From contig NW_026516688.1 of NCBI RefSeq assembly GCF_025766255.1, positions 372,001 through 436,000 of the forward strand: a stretch of DNA of 64,000 bases. The letters are read 5' to 3'. The DNA is from Zychaea mexicana (Eukaryota > Mucoromycota > Mucoromycetes > Mucorales > Lichtheimiaceae). The notes below the pieces were generated by a model. It was not told the DNA's origin and did not search any database. It was given only the letters and a program-made list of their open reading frames with translations. Of the stretch, positions 46,984 through 60,465 are shown piece after piece. Within the stretch, counting starts at the first letter, position 1, and each line of letters opens with the position of its first letter. The translations under genes and the position numbers were made by a program.

Positions 46984-48806
46984 CTAGAAATATGAATTGC
47001 TGTTGTTTCGCTGATAGCCACCGTCTCCATACGGAGCTCTCGGCAGTGGCGGAGCAGGACCGGCTGCTTGATTGGGGCTGTAATGATGCTGTGCGGGGGT
47101 CATGGGAGTATGAGGTGTCGTATGGTAGCTGGAAGGTGTAGAAATGCTCCATTGAGGGGTCAAAGCTGGTGTTGGTGCTGATGGAGGAGCTGGAGAACGG
47201 TAGGATTGCATCTCAAAATAGCCCGACTGATGGTCGTTGGGATAGTGAGAATATGGATCCTGCTGATAAGCAGGCCTTCGCGGTGATGCCGGATAACCGT
47301 TGTGATATACAGGTGCCATCTCGCTCTTTGCATCTATGTACTGGTCGCTTAACGAAGGCGGTGCGGCAGCGGATCGCAAAGGTAGATTTTCGTCGTAAAT
47401 GTCTTGATACTCGTCACCGCCTTTCTTTGCACTGTTGTTGTAGTTGTTCTTGCCATTTTTACTGCCACCATTCTTTTTGGCAAGTCGTCTTTCTTGGTCT
47501 CGCATCCGTTTTCGTCGTTGCTTTTCAAGTAGTTCAGCGATGCTATGTAAAGCGGTCAGCGTCAATTATCTTTTTCTTATATTCTTTTGTGCTAAGTCTA
47601 ATTTGAAGAACAATTACCGCTTATCTATTTTATGACAGCAGTACTCCTTTAGATTGCCTTGGATCTGACAGAACACGGGAATATACAGAATAATGGCAGC
47701 AAGTAATTCCAACATGGACAAGATCCAAAGAATACATGTGAAGCTCATGGAGATCAATGCGACACGCTGCTGCCAGTTTTTACCATAGACTTCCCAGTCG
47801 GAACTGATTTGGAATCCACCTATTCGCATGTATTCGTGTCAATAAGAGCTAGAGGGTATTTATGCAAGCACAAAAGAATTCCTGTAATGTGGATCGGTCT
47901 GTAATACTTACCACCTTGGGCTGTCCAAGCTGAGCGCAACATGGCATAAAGTGTCACACCGGCAATGATCTGACGAGGACCTTGAGCAAACAAGAGCTTC
48001 TTCCAACCTTTATGCGATTAATTATATTTTTTGTTTTGGTTTAGTAAGAAAAAGTAAAAGCTTGAGACTAGCCAAGAGATGCTATACCTTTCAGAGTGTA
48101 GAAAACAAAAAACGCACATGTGTCGCTGGCCTTTCTGGAGTCGTTGATCTTGCGAAACAAGCAGAACTTTGCATAGTTCCGAACTGAATAATAACGATAC
48201 GCCATGGTGTTGGTTGCTCCAAGCGAGATATCGCGCGTTGCTAGTACGGCCCGGCATTTGTACACGTCCCAAGCGAGTAGCAGGAAAGAAAGAATGATAC
48301 ATGCGACGAAAATCCATTTACTAATGTAGAATGGGATCTTTGGCTCTTCTGCTAACGACCATGTCTATTATATAGAGTATGAGCGCTTCATCAATCAAGG
48401 TGTTTGCTGATGGTGCGTGGTAGATTGTTGTGGTGGTATAGAAATATATAAAAACGTACGTCGGAGAGTAAGAGACCTGCAGTCCATAAATCGGCAAAGT
48501 AGGCGAGAGCGGACAATATGATCGCGCAGTATAGTAACAGGTATCTGTTTGATTGTATATATGCGTTAGGGTACAATTTCGATTGTAATCATAGTAGCAA
48601 CAGCAGCGGTAGTACTAGTAGGAGTGGCGATGGTACCTTAAGCCTACATAGCATGAGTGCTTGCGGAATTCTTCCACGTCGATATAGTCCCACTTGTGAT
48701 CGGGGACAAGTTCACGCTTCCATTTTGGACCTGATTGTGATTTTATAAAGTCGTTTGTTCGTTCCTGGATCAAACGACTAGCACGTTTGGCCGCATGGCC
48801 AGCCAT
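46984..48806 (-). CDS. KCH1: Kch1-family low-affinity potassium transporter
   Basis: Fungal multi-pass plasma-membrane protein of the Kch1/Prm6 family, which carries K+ influx needed to activate Ca2+ channels during mating or ER stress in yeast. About six exons, read on the minus strand. The N-terminus has the family hallmark WDYIDVEEFRKHS, followed by helices around ILSALAYFADLWTAGLLL, EEPKIPFYISKWIFVACI and VALISMSFTCILWILSML. Conserved loops are ATRDISLGATNTMAYRYYS, YAKFCLFRKINDSRKASD, FVFYTLKGWKKLLFAQGPRQ and GNLKEYCCHKIDKRIAELL. The C-terminal 190 residues are a cytosolic Pro/Ser/Tyr/Gln-rich tail with several SP/TP sites. Convergent with the lipase gene (183 bp apart). Exon junctions were placed by family continuity. 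Confidence 0.87.
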
Positions 48807-50407
48807 GGGATCAAGTCAAAAAAAATTGAGTAAAAGATAGAAAGGGAGTGGGAGGGGAAAGCCAAGTAAAGAAGTCGATAGAAATCGACACTAATTAACA
48901 AGAATCAGGGAAGGAGAGGGTTGGAGGGAAGGGAAAAAAAGAGAGTGGGAGAAAGAAAAGAGAGGGGACTCTTTTGTTGTCGTCAATAGCAGGGTCAATA
49001 TTCTGCTGTGCTACGCTGTGCAACATGGACAGTGGAGAGAAAGGCCCTTATGGTACGACATGTGTATTTGTGCTACATACGCACACAGTGAGAGTAAATG
49101 GAAAAAGGGCATTTTAGATGTTATATTGGCGCATTAAGCTTTTTAGGTTCATTTGTCTCCTTCTCTCCCAATGATCATTGCTGCTCGTTATCGTAACATT
49201 AAAAGGCTATTAAATTGAATAGAAAAAGGGAGAGGTAAGGGCGATTACTGATAGACAGCATGCTGCTTTTCACTTGCGATACTATGGTTACTCCAACAGC
49301 AGTAGGAGAACAGCTAACATGACTCGCGATCTAATTTGTAACGAGAGCACGCTGTTTTGCAACCTTCCATTTCATTCACCAGATGTTATTTTTATCGATT
49401 TTCGCATTTTCACGGAAGAATAATGAATTAATGAATGTCCGGGTCTGTGCCTCCTTGCACCCGTCGTCATCATCATCATGGCCAGTAGTAAGTGTGGCGT
49501 GAGTATAATAGCAGCATGTAAAAGGTATTGAGGAAATATCATATAAGATCATTAATTGTCCCGGCCCTTGCTTAATTCAGCAGAAATTTGCAAGCTAACT
49601 AGAAATGCTACCGTTTTTCTCTGCTAGCTTATTACTGTTGGAGCGCCACTTTATGTTTTAATCCAGAACCGTAAACGTCAACGACGCATGGCTGACTTTG
49701 ATTCAAACACGGGCAAGAACCAAAAAAAAAGGTGGTGCGGGGACCTATTAACAGCAACAGCTTAATGGTGGTAAATGTTTTCACCGGCTCTTCTTTCTCT
49801 CGTTAATCGCAGCACATCCAAGATGGATAAAAAAAACAAATTTAAAATAGCCTAATATGGCGAGACATATAACGCACACCGCATGCGCGGCTTTTAATGG
49901 CTTTTTCCGCCGAGTATATAAATAAGCCCAGTTTGTTGTCGTGCAAAGAAGATACTTCAACTATGTGCATTCATCTGTAGCTACTGTGTGCACACGCATC
50001 CACGCGACTCAGCCCCAATAAGACGACACCGGGTGAATAACAGTATATTTATAGTCAGAGTGGACGGAGAGACACAGAGAGAGCAGCGCGTGCCAGCATT
50101 AAACTTTATTTCTCCCTTGTCGCCGGTAGAATGCACACTGCAATAGTGCCATGAGCTGTGGGTTGAGTTGAAAGCAGACACAGCAGTCCAGAGATCAGAA
50201 GAGAAGAGGCTGGACCTGATCTAAAGTGAGGCTGGTGGTGGTGGCGTCGCAAACCAAACCAAATGGAGGATAATAGGCTTTTCGGGTCTGAGATGCAATG
50301 CCTTACTGCTGCTGCTCCCACGCCCGCTCTTCCTCTCTCTCGTTTTCATATGCTATTCTACTACTAGTGGTAGCACTTTTACTTTTCCTTTCCATAAGAA
50401 CATTGAC
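48807..50407. other. Divergent intergenic region KCH1 / formin
   Basis: 1.6 kb between divergent genes. A G/A-rich segment (48830-48970) adjoins KCH1. A short TCATCATCATCATGG run lies near 49470. No open frame above about 70 codons is supported and no tRNA was found. Confidence 0.5.
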
Positions 50408-53400
50408 ATGTCTGATTTTTTCGACAAAATCGGGAGGCGTTGGTCTAAAGCGCCTTCACCTACACCACCACGGCCACCTGAAGACTCGCTTGCTCGACCT
50501 GGTTCACCTACACGATCGCAATCCTCGGCTTCGTCATCCGGCAGTACTGGTATTAACAATACGATCGCAGCAACGACTCGAGGTATAGGTGGTAACGACC
50601 ACTTGTCGACAGGTATTTTTTTCACTTACAAAAACACGGAACAATTCATTTTCAGTTCTGAAACAATATTGTTCGGGTACCTGGTTACTGAATTGAAAAG
50701 CATCTCAAAGCTCGCGGATCTATCGATATGCCAAGGCGAGCTTCTCATGATGTTCGATCGTCATTAGACGGTGTACCTCCTGGCTTTGGACGTGAGGCTA
50801 TGCCTCCACCTGAGCAAGTCAATGATATGTTTGAACAAATGCTGGTAGGAAAAAGGGAGTGTCAGCTTCCTGGTGTTTTTTTTTTGAAACAAAGGAGACC
50901 GACACAGCATAAGAAAAGTATCTTTCTACGTTATATGTTTACTTGACCAGTTTTATTTTTCTTGCGGCTGATAGGGACGACGAGGTATCCGTGACGAACA
51001 ATATAAAGCTGTCATGCTTGCGTGGGACGTTGAAAAGAAATGGTTGATGCTGGTACAGGATCGACAAGCTGAACAGCTTGCTTCGGGGCGAAAGGGTGCG
51101 TTGGATATTGATGATCCTGACGCGCCAGCGCCTCTTATCAATATCTTGGCAGAAAAGGCAGGTGAAATGTGGACAGCAACATGGGATGCAGGTGCTCGAA
51201 AACTCGACAAGCACGCACAACGTATGCAGCAAACCCCACATCGACACGCGCCATCTATCTCAATCAGTCCGTCAACAAGCACAGGCACAGCGTCGACCAC
51301 TACTGGTGGCGCTGGTACTGGTGGAGCTGCAGGTGGCGGTGTGGTTCCGCCTGCAGGAATCAATGTGACAACAGCGCCCGAGCAGGATCGTTATGCACCT
51401 GAATTTTTCATTCGGAAATTCATGGAGGCCGATTTGCGGGCAGTGACACCAACGCTGGTGGGACATCTCGAGGTGAACTTGAGAACAAGACCTTTAGAGT
51501 ATGTTGTTGTGCCGATGGTGGCGATTGTGCAAACTGGATATCGACTACAATTACTATCATATGATGTCACTAAAAACTTAACACCATGGCAAATAGCTGG
51601 GTCATCAAATTCATTGATTTGAAGGGCGTTTATGTACTATGTAACGGCTTAAATTTCGTAAACCGTAAACCAGAAAGGTAAAGGATAATCAGTCCTGACT
51701 CTAAACCAGACATTGAAAAAAAGACGGGAAGGCAGAGAGCTAATAAACTGAAATCACGGTGTAGAAAGGACAAAGTTTTGGAGCTCGAAATTGAGATTGT
51801 CAAGTGTGTCAAAGTCCTTATTAACACGAGAGTAAGTATCTTGATAAGATGCGGACCCTGCTTATTAAACAATCTCTTTGCTTTAAGGTGATTAATGAAT
51901 CTACTCTTTTTAAATACGTGTAATAGTGGGGTGTCCGAGAAGCTATTGCCAATCCCAACTACATTGAGTCGCTCGTATTTTCTGCTGTCTGTCCCCATTG
52001 GCAAACACGCAAACTCGTTTGCGATATGCTGTTTTTCTTTTGCCATTGTGAAGTACCCATCGGTCACAAGCATGTTTTGCAAGGCTTTGAAGCACTGCAA
52101 AAGCATAATGAGGATATGGGACCTTTCAACGCATGGATCAAGCAGCTGGACCAAACAGTGGATGGCCGTGGTCGCATGGGCTCACTCGTTGGAGCAAGCG
52201 ATGACTTGAAGCGTATGGGCTTGTATAGCGCTCCCGATAATCATTTGATGGAATATGTGGTAAGCTCGGAGGCAGTTTGTATAGGACGAGCGCCAGTTCA
52301 TCATGGGGGGGGACACTATAAGCATTTTCGAAATAACGATTATAATGACTGCCGTGTAGCTTTCCAATATGATGCTGATTAATGTCATAACCAAAGTACC
52401 CAGCGATGTACACGAACGTATACATCTTCGCAACCAATTCAATGCTGCTGGTCTACTGCGTGTGCTTCCTAAACTGGAGCGACTTGATTATCGGCTGTTG
52501 AATATTCAAATTGATGCGTACAAAATTGCTGCTGAAAATGACCTGGAAGATGCATTCGGTGACGAGCTGTCGGTATATTCAGATGTGTCTCAGCCCAACG
52601 AATTGTTCGATATGGTTTTGGATAGCATTGCGGATGCACCGCGCGCACAGGATAACCTGGTATCGACATTACGGAGCATGCTGTTGATTAAGGGCGATCC
52701 AGAAAACAAGTAAGCGAAATCTGTTGCTTTTCTTAATACTTTAGATCGCGACACATTCTTGGACTGAAACCCTCTACTTTGATTCTTGTGGAAAATCAGG
52801 ACACACTACCATCGCATGATCAGTGAGCTTGTGAGCCAAGTTGTCATGGATAGACGCGGGAGCGTTACTGCCTCTGACTTTACATCTACATATGGTGTAT
52901 CAGTCGGCAATTTGATCGAAAAGTTCAGTGAATTGGATCGATTCCATCAACTCGAGGAAGAAGCGACAGAGAACCGCGAACAGCTGATTCGACTCTCGGC
53001 AGAAAACAAAGAGCTCAAGTTAGAGTTGGAGCATTGGCGAAATCAAGCGGGACAGCCAGCATCAACCAAACCTTCTTCGGATGTCGGTTTAAGCAGATCG
53101 TCTCGTCGTTAGTGCTCTCTTTCTAACTAATCCTCTAGTCCACGTAGAAACCCTACGGGATCTCACACAATGTTCTGTTTTGTTTTTGCGTTGAAAAATA
53201 TAGGATCGATGGCAAACACATACAAAATGGAGGTTGTGGCGCTACGTGCCCTTCTCAAGACGTCTAGAAGCACAATTGAGATGTTGCAAGAGCAACTGAA
53301 ACAAAAGGATGACAATGCCGAGGCAGCTGCTGGAGGTCAGCCTCAATCATCTGGCCTGGTGTTAGGTGGAAATTGGAAGACAACTGCTGGATCTCGACCT

Positions 53401-56400
53401 GCTCCTGGATATGGTGTTATGATGGTATGTAAACATGTGTCTCTTGTAGATTTTTCAATCGTGTATGACCTGTTAGTAAATAAGTAACACAATGACCTTA
53501 TAGCCACCATCCGCGAATCAAAACATGCCTCCAGGTGGTATGATACCCGGTGAGCCAGGAGGATTTATTATTCCTGGAACGATGATGCCAGATAGTGGTG
53601 CTGGTGGTGAGCCTACTGGTATCGAGCTTACAGACCCCGCTGAACCTACAGGTATTTGAAACGTAGTATCGAGGAGTAAAGCACTGGCTTTATATATTTA
53701 CTCATACATCCCATCGACCATTAGCACCCGATTCCCCAATTCCATCGCAACAGCAAGGATCGGACGAACAACAGGATGAACAAAAAGTGGATGATATGAA
53801 AGGTAAAAGCATAGAGATCAGCTCAGCAATGTTTACGCTTCAACTATTGTAGATGTTTACAAACTTTCTCTTAGATGGCACACCGTTATCGACAGAAGAT
53901 ACAACGTCAGGTATATAAGTTCTCGAAAAAAATCCGAATGTGCAAACCTGCAAAACTAAAGCACATTCTCTGTAGACGATGTCGAAGCAGATACTGCCGC
54001 TCCTCCGCCACCTCCACCACCTCCACCTCCACCCCCAGGATCAACTTCTGGTAAGTGAATAAACATGATACACAATCGTTTACATGCTTGTTCACATCCT
54101 CAAAACGAAATAGATGTACCACCCCCGCCGCCTCCCCCGCCGCCTCCACCTCCGCCACCAGGATCAACTGGTAAGTCTGTAACAAATGCGTTTTCACTTT
54201 TGGCTTAGTCGCTAACAGTTTTTGTCATTGTTAGGAGCACCTCCTCCACCTCCGCCCCCGCCTCCACCGCCCCCTCCGCCTGGTTCAGCTGGTATGTATA
54301 TAGCGATGCTGTTATTAAACTGGATAATAACTTTGCAAGTGTTCTGCAGGTATTCCTCCTCCACCTCCTCCACCGCCACCTCCAGGTAACTATAATAATC
54401 CAGAGAAAGAAAAGATAGAAAAATACATATAATATTACCCCCTTGGCATTAATCTATTCCGTGCTGTATTGTATTAGGCGGTGCTCCTCCTCCACCTCCT
54501 CCACCTCCTCCCCCAGGTAAGTTGTACTTCTTTCCTTGTGTCGGCTATTTATATATACAGTGTTAGATACTAAGTATAAAATGACATTCAGGTGGTGTTC
54601 CTCCACCTCCACCTCCCCCGCCGCCAGGTAAATATATTGATAAAGTTGGATAGCAATCAAGATACTAATCTTCCACCTATTACTTTAGGAGGACCTGGTG
54701 CACCACCGCCACCTCCACCACCTCCAGGTAATTTCGGATAGAAATAGAGAACGAAAGCGTATGTTTCCCTGACACACAAAAACAACTTGTCTATCGTGTA
54801 TTTCCAGGAGCAAGAGGACCAAACGCTCCTGTTGCACCTCTGGCTGGCCCTGTCCGTAAAGAACTGAGACACTATCCTCAAGTCAAGCTCAAGAATTTAC
54901 AGTGGCAAAAACTGGACCATCGTGGAGTTGACAAGACGATTTGGGTGCTTGAAGGTGTCAACGAAGACGAGCTGGAAGATGTTCTCAGCGAAACAGGTGT
55001 TTTTGCCAAGATCGAAGACCTTTTCCCAGCCAAGATTAATTTGTTCTTTGAGAAACGCATGAAGGCCAAACTTGAAGAACGCAAGGATGCTATCAAGTTC
55101 TTGACAAAAGAAAAGAGTCATAGTATCAGTAAGTTGACCCCCTCTTGTTATCTTCTTTGCCTCGATTATCGACTGGCATATTCAAGATAGAGAGATAAAA
55201 CATGATGCTAACGACCTTTATAAACTTGTTAATGTAGATCTTGCAATTCTTTCCAAGATTAAACACATGACTTATAAAGAAGTGCGAAGGCAGATTCTGT
55301 TTATGGATGATGAGCTTTGTACAGAAATATTTGTGAGCAATTTAATCCAATATACCCCTAGCAAGGACGACGACCTCAAAAAGATGGAAAAGTACCTTGA
55401 TGCTTCGGATGAAGAACGTGAAGAGCTTGATTATCCTGAACAATTCACGGTTGAGGTAAAGACTTAATATTGTATCGCAGTTCGAATCTCTTACCGCGCT
55501 GCTAAAACATCGTCTTTTCCTTTTGTGTATATATAGATGATGACTATTTATCGCTATGAAGCACGTCTAAAATTCATGCTATTCCGTATCCAGTTCGGGG
55601 ATAAGTACGAGCAGTTATTAAAGGTAAGCAAACAGATTAACCCAGTTTTTCTGTATGATTACTAGTTCTCAATGTTTTTCTTTTGAAATGTTCACTTAGA
55701 ATATGACGCTTGTACTCGAAGTATCGGAAAGGCTTCGATCTTCTGAATCGATCAAAGAACTACTAGGAGTATGTTCTTACATATACACACTTTGAAACAT
55801 TTTTATTTTTTGCTGACTGAAATATCATGATGGTGATTGTTAGTTGATTTTGCTTATTGGTAACTACATGAACGCAACCAGTTTACAAGGTGGCGCATTT
55901 GGCATGCGCATCTCTAGTATCAATAAGGTAATTACGAGTTTTATTTGTTTATCACAATAGAATAAAACTTTACTAACTTTTTTACTCCACAGCTGGCGGA
56001 TACCAAGGCATCGAACGTTTCTTCTTTGACATTACTGCATGTGTTGACAGGTGTCACAAGACGACAGTTTCCCCACTTGACCGAATTTCTACATGAACTG
56101 AAGGATGTGGGCCAAGTCGCGCGCAGTAAGTGATCTTGCCTTCTTGTCAGAGATAATAAATAGATAATATTTATCTTTGGATTATTCACCACAAGGGTAT
56201 ACCTTTATTCAATATAGTCATGGCTAGTATCAATGATATGGTACAGCAATATACCGATATACGTCAGGGCTTAAAGCAACTCGATTTAGAACTTGGCACA
56301 CAATGGCAGCCTGAAGATGTTGAGCTGGAAGAAGGCGATCGATTTGCAGAAGTCATGACCGAGTACCGGGATAAGGCTGCCAACAAGTTTGAAGATTTGC

Positions 56401-57003
56401 AAACAGTGTATATCAATATGGATGCCAAATGGAAAGATGTCATGGTGTATTATGGTGAAAATCCCAAGGTGATGCGTCCTGACGATTTCTTTGGTACGTT
56501 TGCCAGATTTGCTAGCAACTGGAAAGATGCAGCTCTGGCAGAAGAAAAGCATACGCAAAAGATAGAACGTGAAGAGCGTCGCCGTAAAGAGGAAGAGCTG
56601 CGAAAAGAACGCTTACGTGCCAAACGTGCAAAGGAAGCTGAAAAGAATGCTGCCAAGGATGATCAAAACGGTGTCGAAAACGTTGATCTTAGCGAAGGTA
56701 ATGGGAGTCAACTGTTTTTTTTGCGTGTGTGTTTTGGGGAGGGTAATATATATTTACTTATGCGTCTTTTTGAATTGTTTAGAAGCAACTACTGGTACCG
56801 AGGATGATCGACGCATGATGGACAACTTACTCGCCAAGCTGCGTGCTGGAGATGCAGAAGCAGCACCACGAGCAAGAAGAAAGCGACGTCAGCGACAACA
56901 TCACCAATCTGAAGAGGAAGAGCAAACTGAGTCTCCAGAACAAGGAGAGGATGATGATCATATGTTGGCTGAGAATCTGCTGAAAAGCTTACAGTCTGAC
57001 TAA
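50408..57003 (+). CDS. Diaphanous-related formin (GBD-FH3-FH1-FH2-DAD)
   Basis: Actin nucleator and elongator controlled by Rho GTPases, needed for polarised growth and cytokinesis. I read 27 exons (50408-50612 to 56783-57003) that sum in phase to 1478 residues. GBD/FH3 markers: PPPEQVNDMFEQML, WVIKFIDLKGVYVL, KDKVLELEIEIVKC, WGVREAIANPNYI, CDMLFFFCHCEVPIGH. A coiled coil (LEEEATENREQLIRL, then KMEVVALRALLK) precedes FH1. FH1 is seven proline-tract exons (53976-54727), plus two short linker exons before them. FH2 starts with VKLKNLQWQKLDH and contains LLIGNYMN. The C-terminal DAD is canonical: DRRMMDNLLAKLRAGD followed by a basic ARRKRR. All autoinhibition parts are present. Retained downstream Lys/Glu helices (EEKHTQKIEREERRRKEEE) link FH2 to DAD. 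Convergent with the glucosidase II beta gene. Confidence 0.94.
53725..54727 (+). other. Array of nine phase-1-symmetric small exons encoding the formin pre-FH1/FH1
   Basis: Exons 53725-53802, 53875-53910, 53976-54050, 54114-54170, 54235-54291, 54350-54385, 54478-54516, 54592-54627 and 54689-54727 (78, 36, 75, 57, 57, 36, 39, 36 and 39 nt). Every one begins with two bases completing a codon begun by G and ends in a single G before GT. The last seven each encode one polyproline block closed by Pro-Gly or by Pro-Gly-Ser-Thr/Ala. The intron-exon rhythm, shared phase and similar content look like tandem exon duplication. All exons can be skipped singly or together without changing the downstream frame. 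Confidence 0.85.
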
Positions 57004-57258
57004 ATGCACATAAAATTATTTTGCGTTAGAATATTAATAATAACTACAACTACCACATTTTAACATTATTGCCCTTTCCTCCTATAAATAACCCGTACCG
57101 TCATCACATACATCCATTGTAAAGCTGCTTATTTCAACAGTATGACCAAATACCATCATCATTGTCCAGTAGTAAAATATTACATAAAACAGAGACGAAG
57201 TTGTATGTATATCATTCTTTCTTGTTTTATTTATTATTACTCTTTATGAAAGCCCCTT

Positions 57259-59589
57259 TCACAATTCTTCGTGAACACGCGTGGTTGGCTTAGTAGGTCC
57301 TTTGACGGGTGTCACCACAGGCTTATCTTTTGCTGCTTCTTCTGGTATAGGGCATACAGCGGGAGTCTTCATTCTGTATCGGTATTCACATTTCTCCGGT
57401 TCGGTCACTTCAAGGATTTCGGTTTCGCCACCACATTCGAATGCAGCGTGAACGCTTCGTTCTGGTCCATTCCAGCACTTGGTACCCCGAGGATAGATTT
57501 GCTTCATGTGGTCATCATCGAGGAACTTTTCAAAGCGACTAGAATTTGACAATATGGAATATTGACAGATATTAGCAATGATGGTGTTTCTCTGCAGTAA
57601 ATCAATCAATTCTGCTTACCCCAATTTCACGCGAGCACCATCTTTGTTGGACTTTTGGTAGGCATCGCCAAAAATACAGACTGAGTAGGTATATCTATAG
57701 TGAGGTATCAAGTTGTTAAACCATATTTAACATGAAGGTAGAGAGAATATATTACTGTACTTACTCGCCCTCGTTCTTTTCCGTGCACACATCCTTAAGC
57801 CTGAGCCATTCATAGTGTTTGCCATAATCTTTGCCGAGGTCGTCGTTAATTGCATTGAGTTTTTTTTCTGTAGATTGAATCTCGCTATTGACATCGCTGT
57901 GTGCTTTCTTGGCTGCTTCCAGAGCTACATTGAAAGACAAAGAATAATCGTATCGTAATTGATTAGAAGTTTAACGCCATCATTTAAAAATTTAGAATAA
58001 AAAATCCCAAAAGTCCCACCTGAGCCCCCGCTTTTAACACTGCCATTATTCTCGGCTTTTTCCAATGGAACCAGGCCTCTCCAATCAGGTGGGATTACAG
58101 CAGCTAGCTTTTGAAGCCATGTTTGAATAAAGGATACTTTACCTTTTGATGGTGAGCGGTCATAGGATGTTTTGGTAGGAGCAAAGTGCAAAATGGAAGT
58201 AAATATGTACAGAGAGATTGGTATGACCATTAGAATCGTAGCTGATCGAAAGATGATGATGCTCGCTCAGAATGTATAAACTTACCAGCTTTTTCGGCCG
58301 TTTCCTCTGGTGTATCCTCCTCCACATCACCACCTTCTTCGCCATTATCGTCATATTGCTCTATATCAAAACCGCTATCTTCATCGTTGCTGTACTTGGC
58401 CAAATCCTTGTCTATATCGGCCTTGAGTTCGTCATAACCTTCAATGAAATCATTGTACCCAGCGATAGCAGCTTTGACAGCCATGTCATGGAAGTTATGG
58501 TTGTGGTCGCGCTTCATGTCTTTCAAAATCGTAACCAATGTATCGATCTCGTCTTCAAGCGTCTCAATATGGTCGCGAAGAGTGAGAGAGTTACAAGGTG
58601 GGCATTTGATCTTTTTCGACGATGGTTTCTTTTTGCTCGAGTGACTCTTTACATCGGCTTCAATTGCTTCGACCTCACCTGAGAAATTGTGCAAGCTGTT
58701 TGCTTAGCTAATAATAAAATAAATTTGATAAATTGAAGAAAATAGCTTACGCTGGAGGCGGATAAGCTCGGCGCGTTTGATGGCCAGTGCATCTTCTAAT
58801 TTTGACTTTTCCTCTTGCCAGCCGCTGACCGTCTCAAGACCTTGCTGAATCAACTTGCGTTTAGCAGCGATGCCTGCGCTATGAATCTTGTGTAGTACCG
58901 CCTGTTCACGAGCATATTCGGCAGCAAAACCTTTGCATCGATTTGGACAAGAAATTAAACCACTTGTCTCGTCCGAACCATCACAACAAGCATCATCTAT
59001 CAGAATTATATAATATATTTTTTAGAACAAACACTCATTTTCCCACACATTAAATATACATAGGCAATTGAGCTATAAACGTACCGCATACACCATCGTT
59101 GACAGCATACGACTTGATATAAGCAGCAATATGACCCTCATTGTTGCAGTAGAACAAACTGTTTGGACAAGCCGAGGTGCCTAAAGAGTAGTGAGTCAAA
59201 CAGACAGGTGTGTACATGCGTATACGTGTGAATATCAGTCCCCTGCCTCCTTTGTAAACCGTTGTAGCTCTCTTCCAGCCAAAATAGTGTTTACCTGGCT
59301 CATCCGAACCATCAGGACAGTCGCAATAATCGTCATTGATTGCTGTGTAAGGAATCTTTTTCGAACTGTCGAGACATTCCCAGTGGCCGTCCGAATGAGG
59401 TGTATAGAGAGGTTTTTCTGTTAAGGAAGAAGCAAACACAGTAAACCGTCAGTGTGCTCTTTTAAATTGATACCTTTCCAAATGCAAAACTCAATTCATA
59501 CGTTCAGGCGCAACGCCTCGTAATTCTGAAGCCTGTACAACTGCTATAGCTGCTAGGATACAAGGAAGTGCGTATCGCAATGGTGCCAT
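57259..59589 (-). CDS. GTB1: Glucosidase II beta subunit (ER)
   Basis: Regulatory subunit that holds ER glucosidase II in the lumen and helps trim glucose from N-glycans in the calnexin cycle. The start at 59589 gives a signal peptide (MAPLRYALPCILAAIAVVQA). The next exons carry the PRKCSH-type N-terminus: HWECLDSSKKIPYTAINDDYCDCPDGSDEP, a second LDL-receptor-class repeat (GVCDDACCDGSDE across an intron), and the Cys-containing NRCKGFAAEYAREQ. A long coiled coil (ALAIKRAELIRLQREVEAI) and an acidic Glu/Asp stretch follow. The C-terminal MRH (mannose-6-phosphate-receptor homology) domain contains CTEKNEGEYTYSVCIFGDA, GTKCWNGPERS and CEYRYRMKTPAVC. The protein ends VHEEL, an HDEL-type ER-retrieval signal. 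No damage is seen. Convergent with the formin gene (255 bp apart). Confidence 0.93.
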
Positions 59590-60345
59590 CAGGTGAATAA
59601 CGCGTGCTTTTTCCCTTGGAGAACGAAAAGCGTAAATGACTGTCTGCTAATCTTTGAACAACCGAACCGGTTTTTGCGGGAACTATAATAATCGACGCAT
59701 GAGAGCAGGACAACACACACATTCGTACAACCTTCCAATCCTTTCCTTACTACCGTTTCCTCTAAATAATCATGTTTTAGCAGCCTGCTAGTACGCTTTA
59801 TACCCATGCTAGTGATCTCCACTTACAAAAAGAGTTTGGAAGGATACTGTTTTGACAGTTTCTTCAAAATTAATAGTTCAGTGCAGTTTATGAAGTAGTC
59901 AAATCAACGAACCTCCTCTACCTCTTGCTTATTAATGCTTTTCAATTTATACATTGCGTTTTTTTCAGCTGGTAACAACACATTATTAGCTAAGTAGTGC
60001 CACTGCTACTATAGGACTTCTTCTTCAATAGCTTATAACAGAAATTAGGTTTTGCCAACTATTTTTTCTAGTCGATCTGTGATAAAATTATAAAAATATA
60101 ATTTACAGAGTGAATTGAACGATACTTGCAGTACAATGTGATTTGTCAATTTTCAACAGTTAAATATATCAGCGCTTTTGAAGTATAAGATGAAACCATT
60201 CAGATGTCGTGATAGTATAGTTGAAAGTGCTTTACTAAAGGGCAATGATGAGCCGCATCAAGAGTTTGATATATGCTCGCCCAAACATAGAACAATGGTG
60301 GTGTCACAGCTAGCTGTTTAAAACCCTCAGGTGCACGGACGTAGA
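59590..60345. other. Intergenic region, GTB1 promoter side
   Basis: About 750 bp of mostly AT-rich sequence between the GTB1 start and the retrotransposon's 3' side. It contains the presumed GTB1 promoter and no supported gene. The exact 3' end of the retroelement is not visible: no long A tail or clear target-site duplication was found at about 60345-60465. Confidence 0.45.
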
Positions 60346-60465
60346 GGAAAAAAATTAATAAAGGAGGGGCGTATTTCTGCTCTGTTCTCTGTTTGTTTTC
60401 TTTTAATCTCCCAAAGAGACCAAAGGATTACGCACTTCAGTAACGTTTGTGGTGTGGTAACGGAA

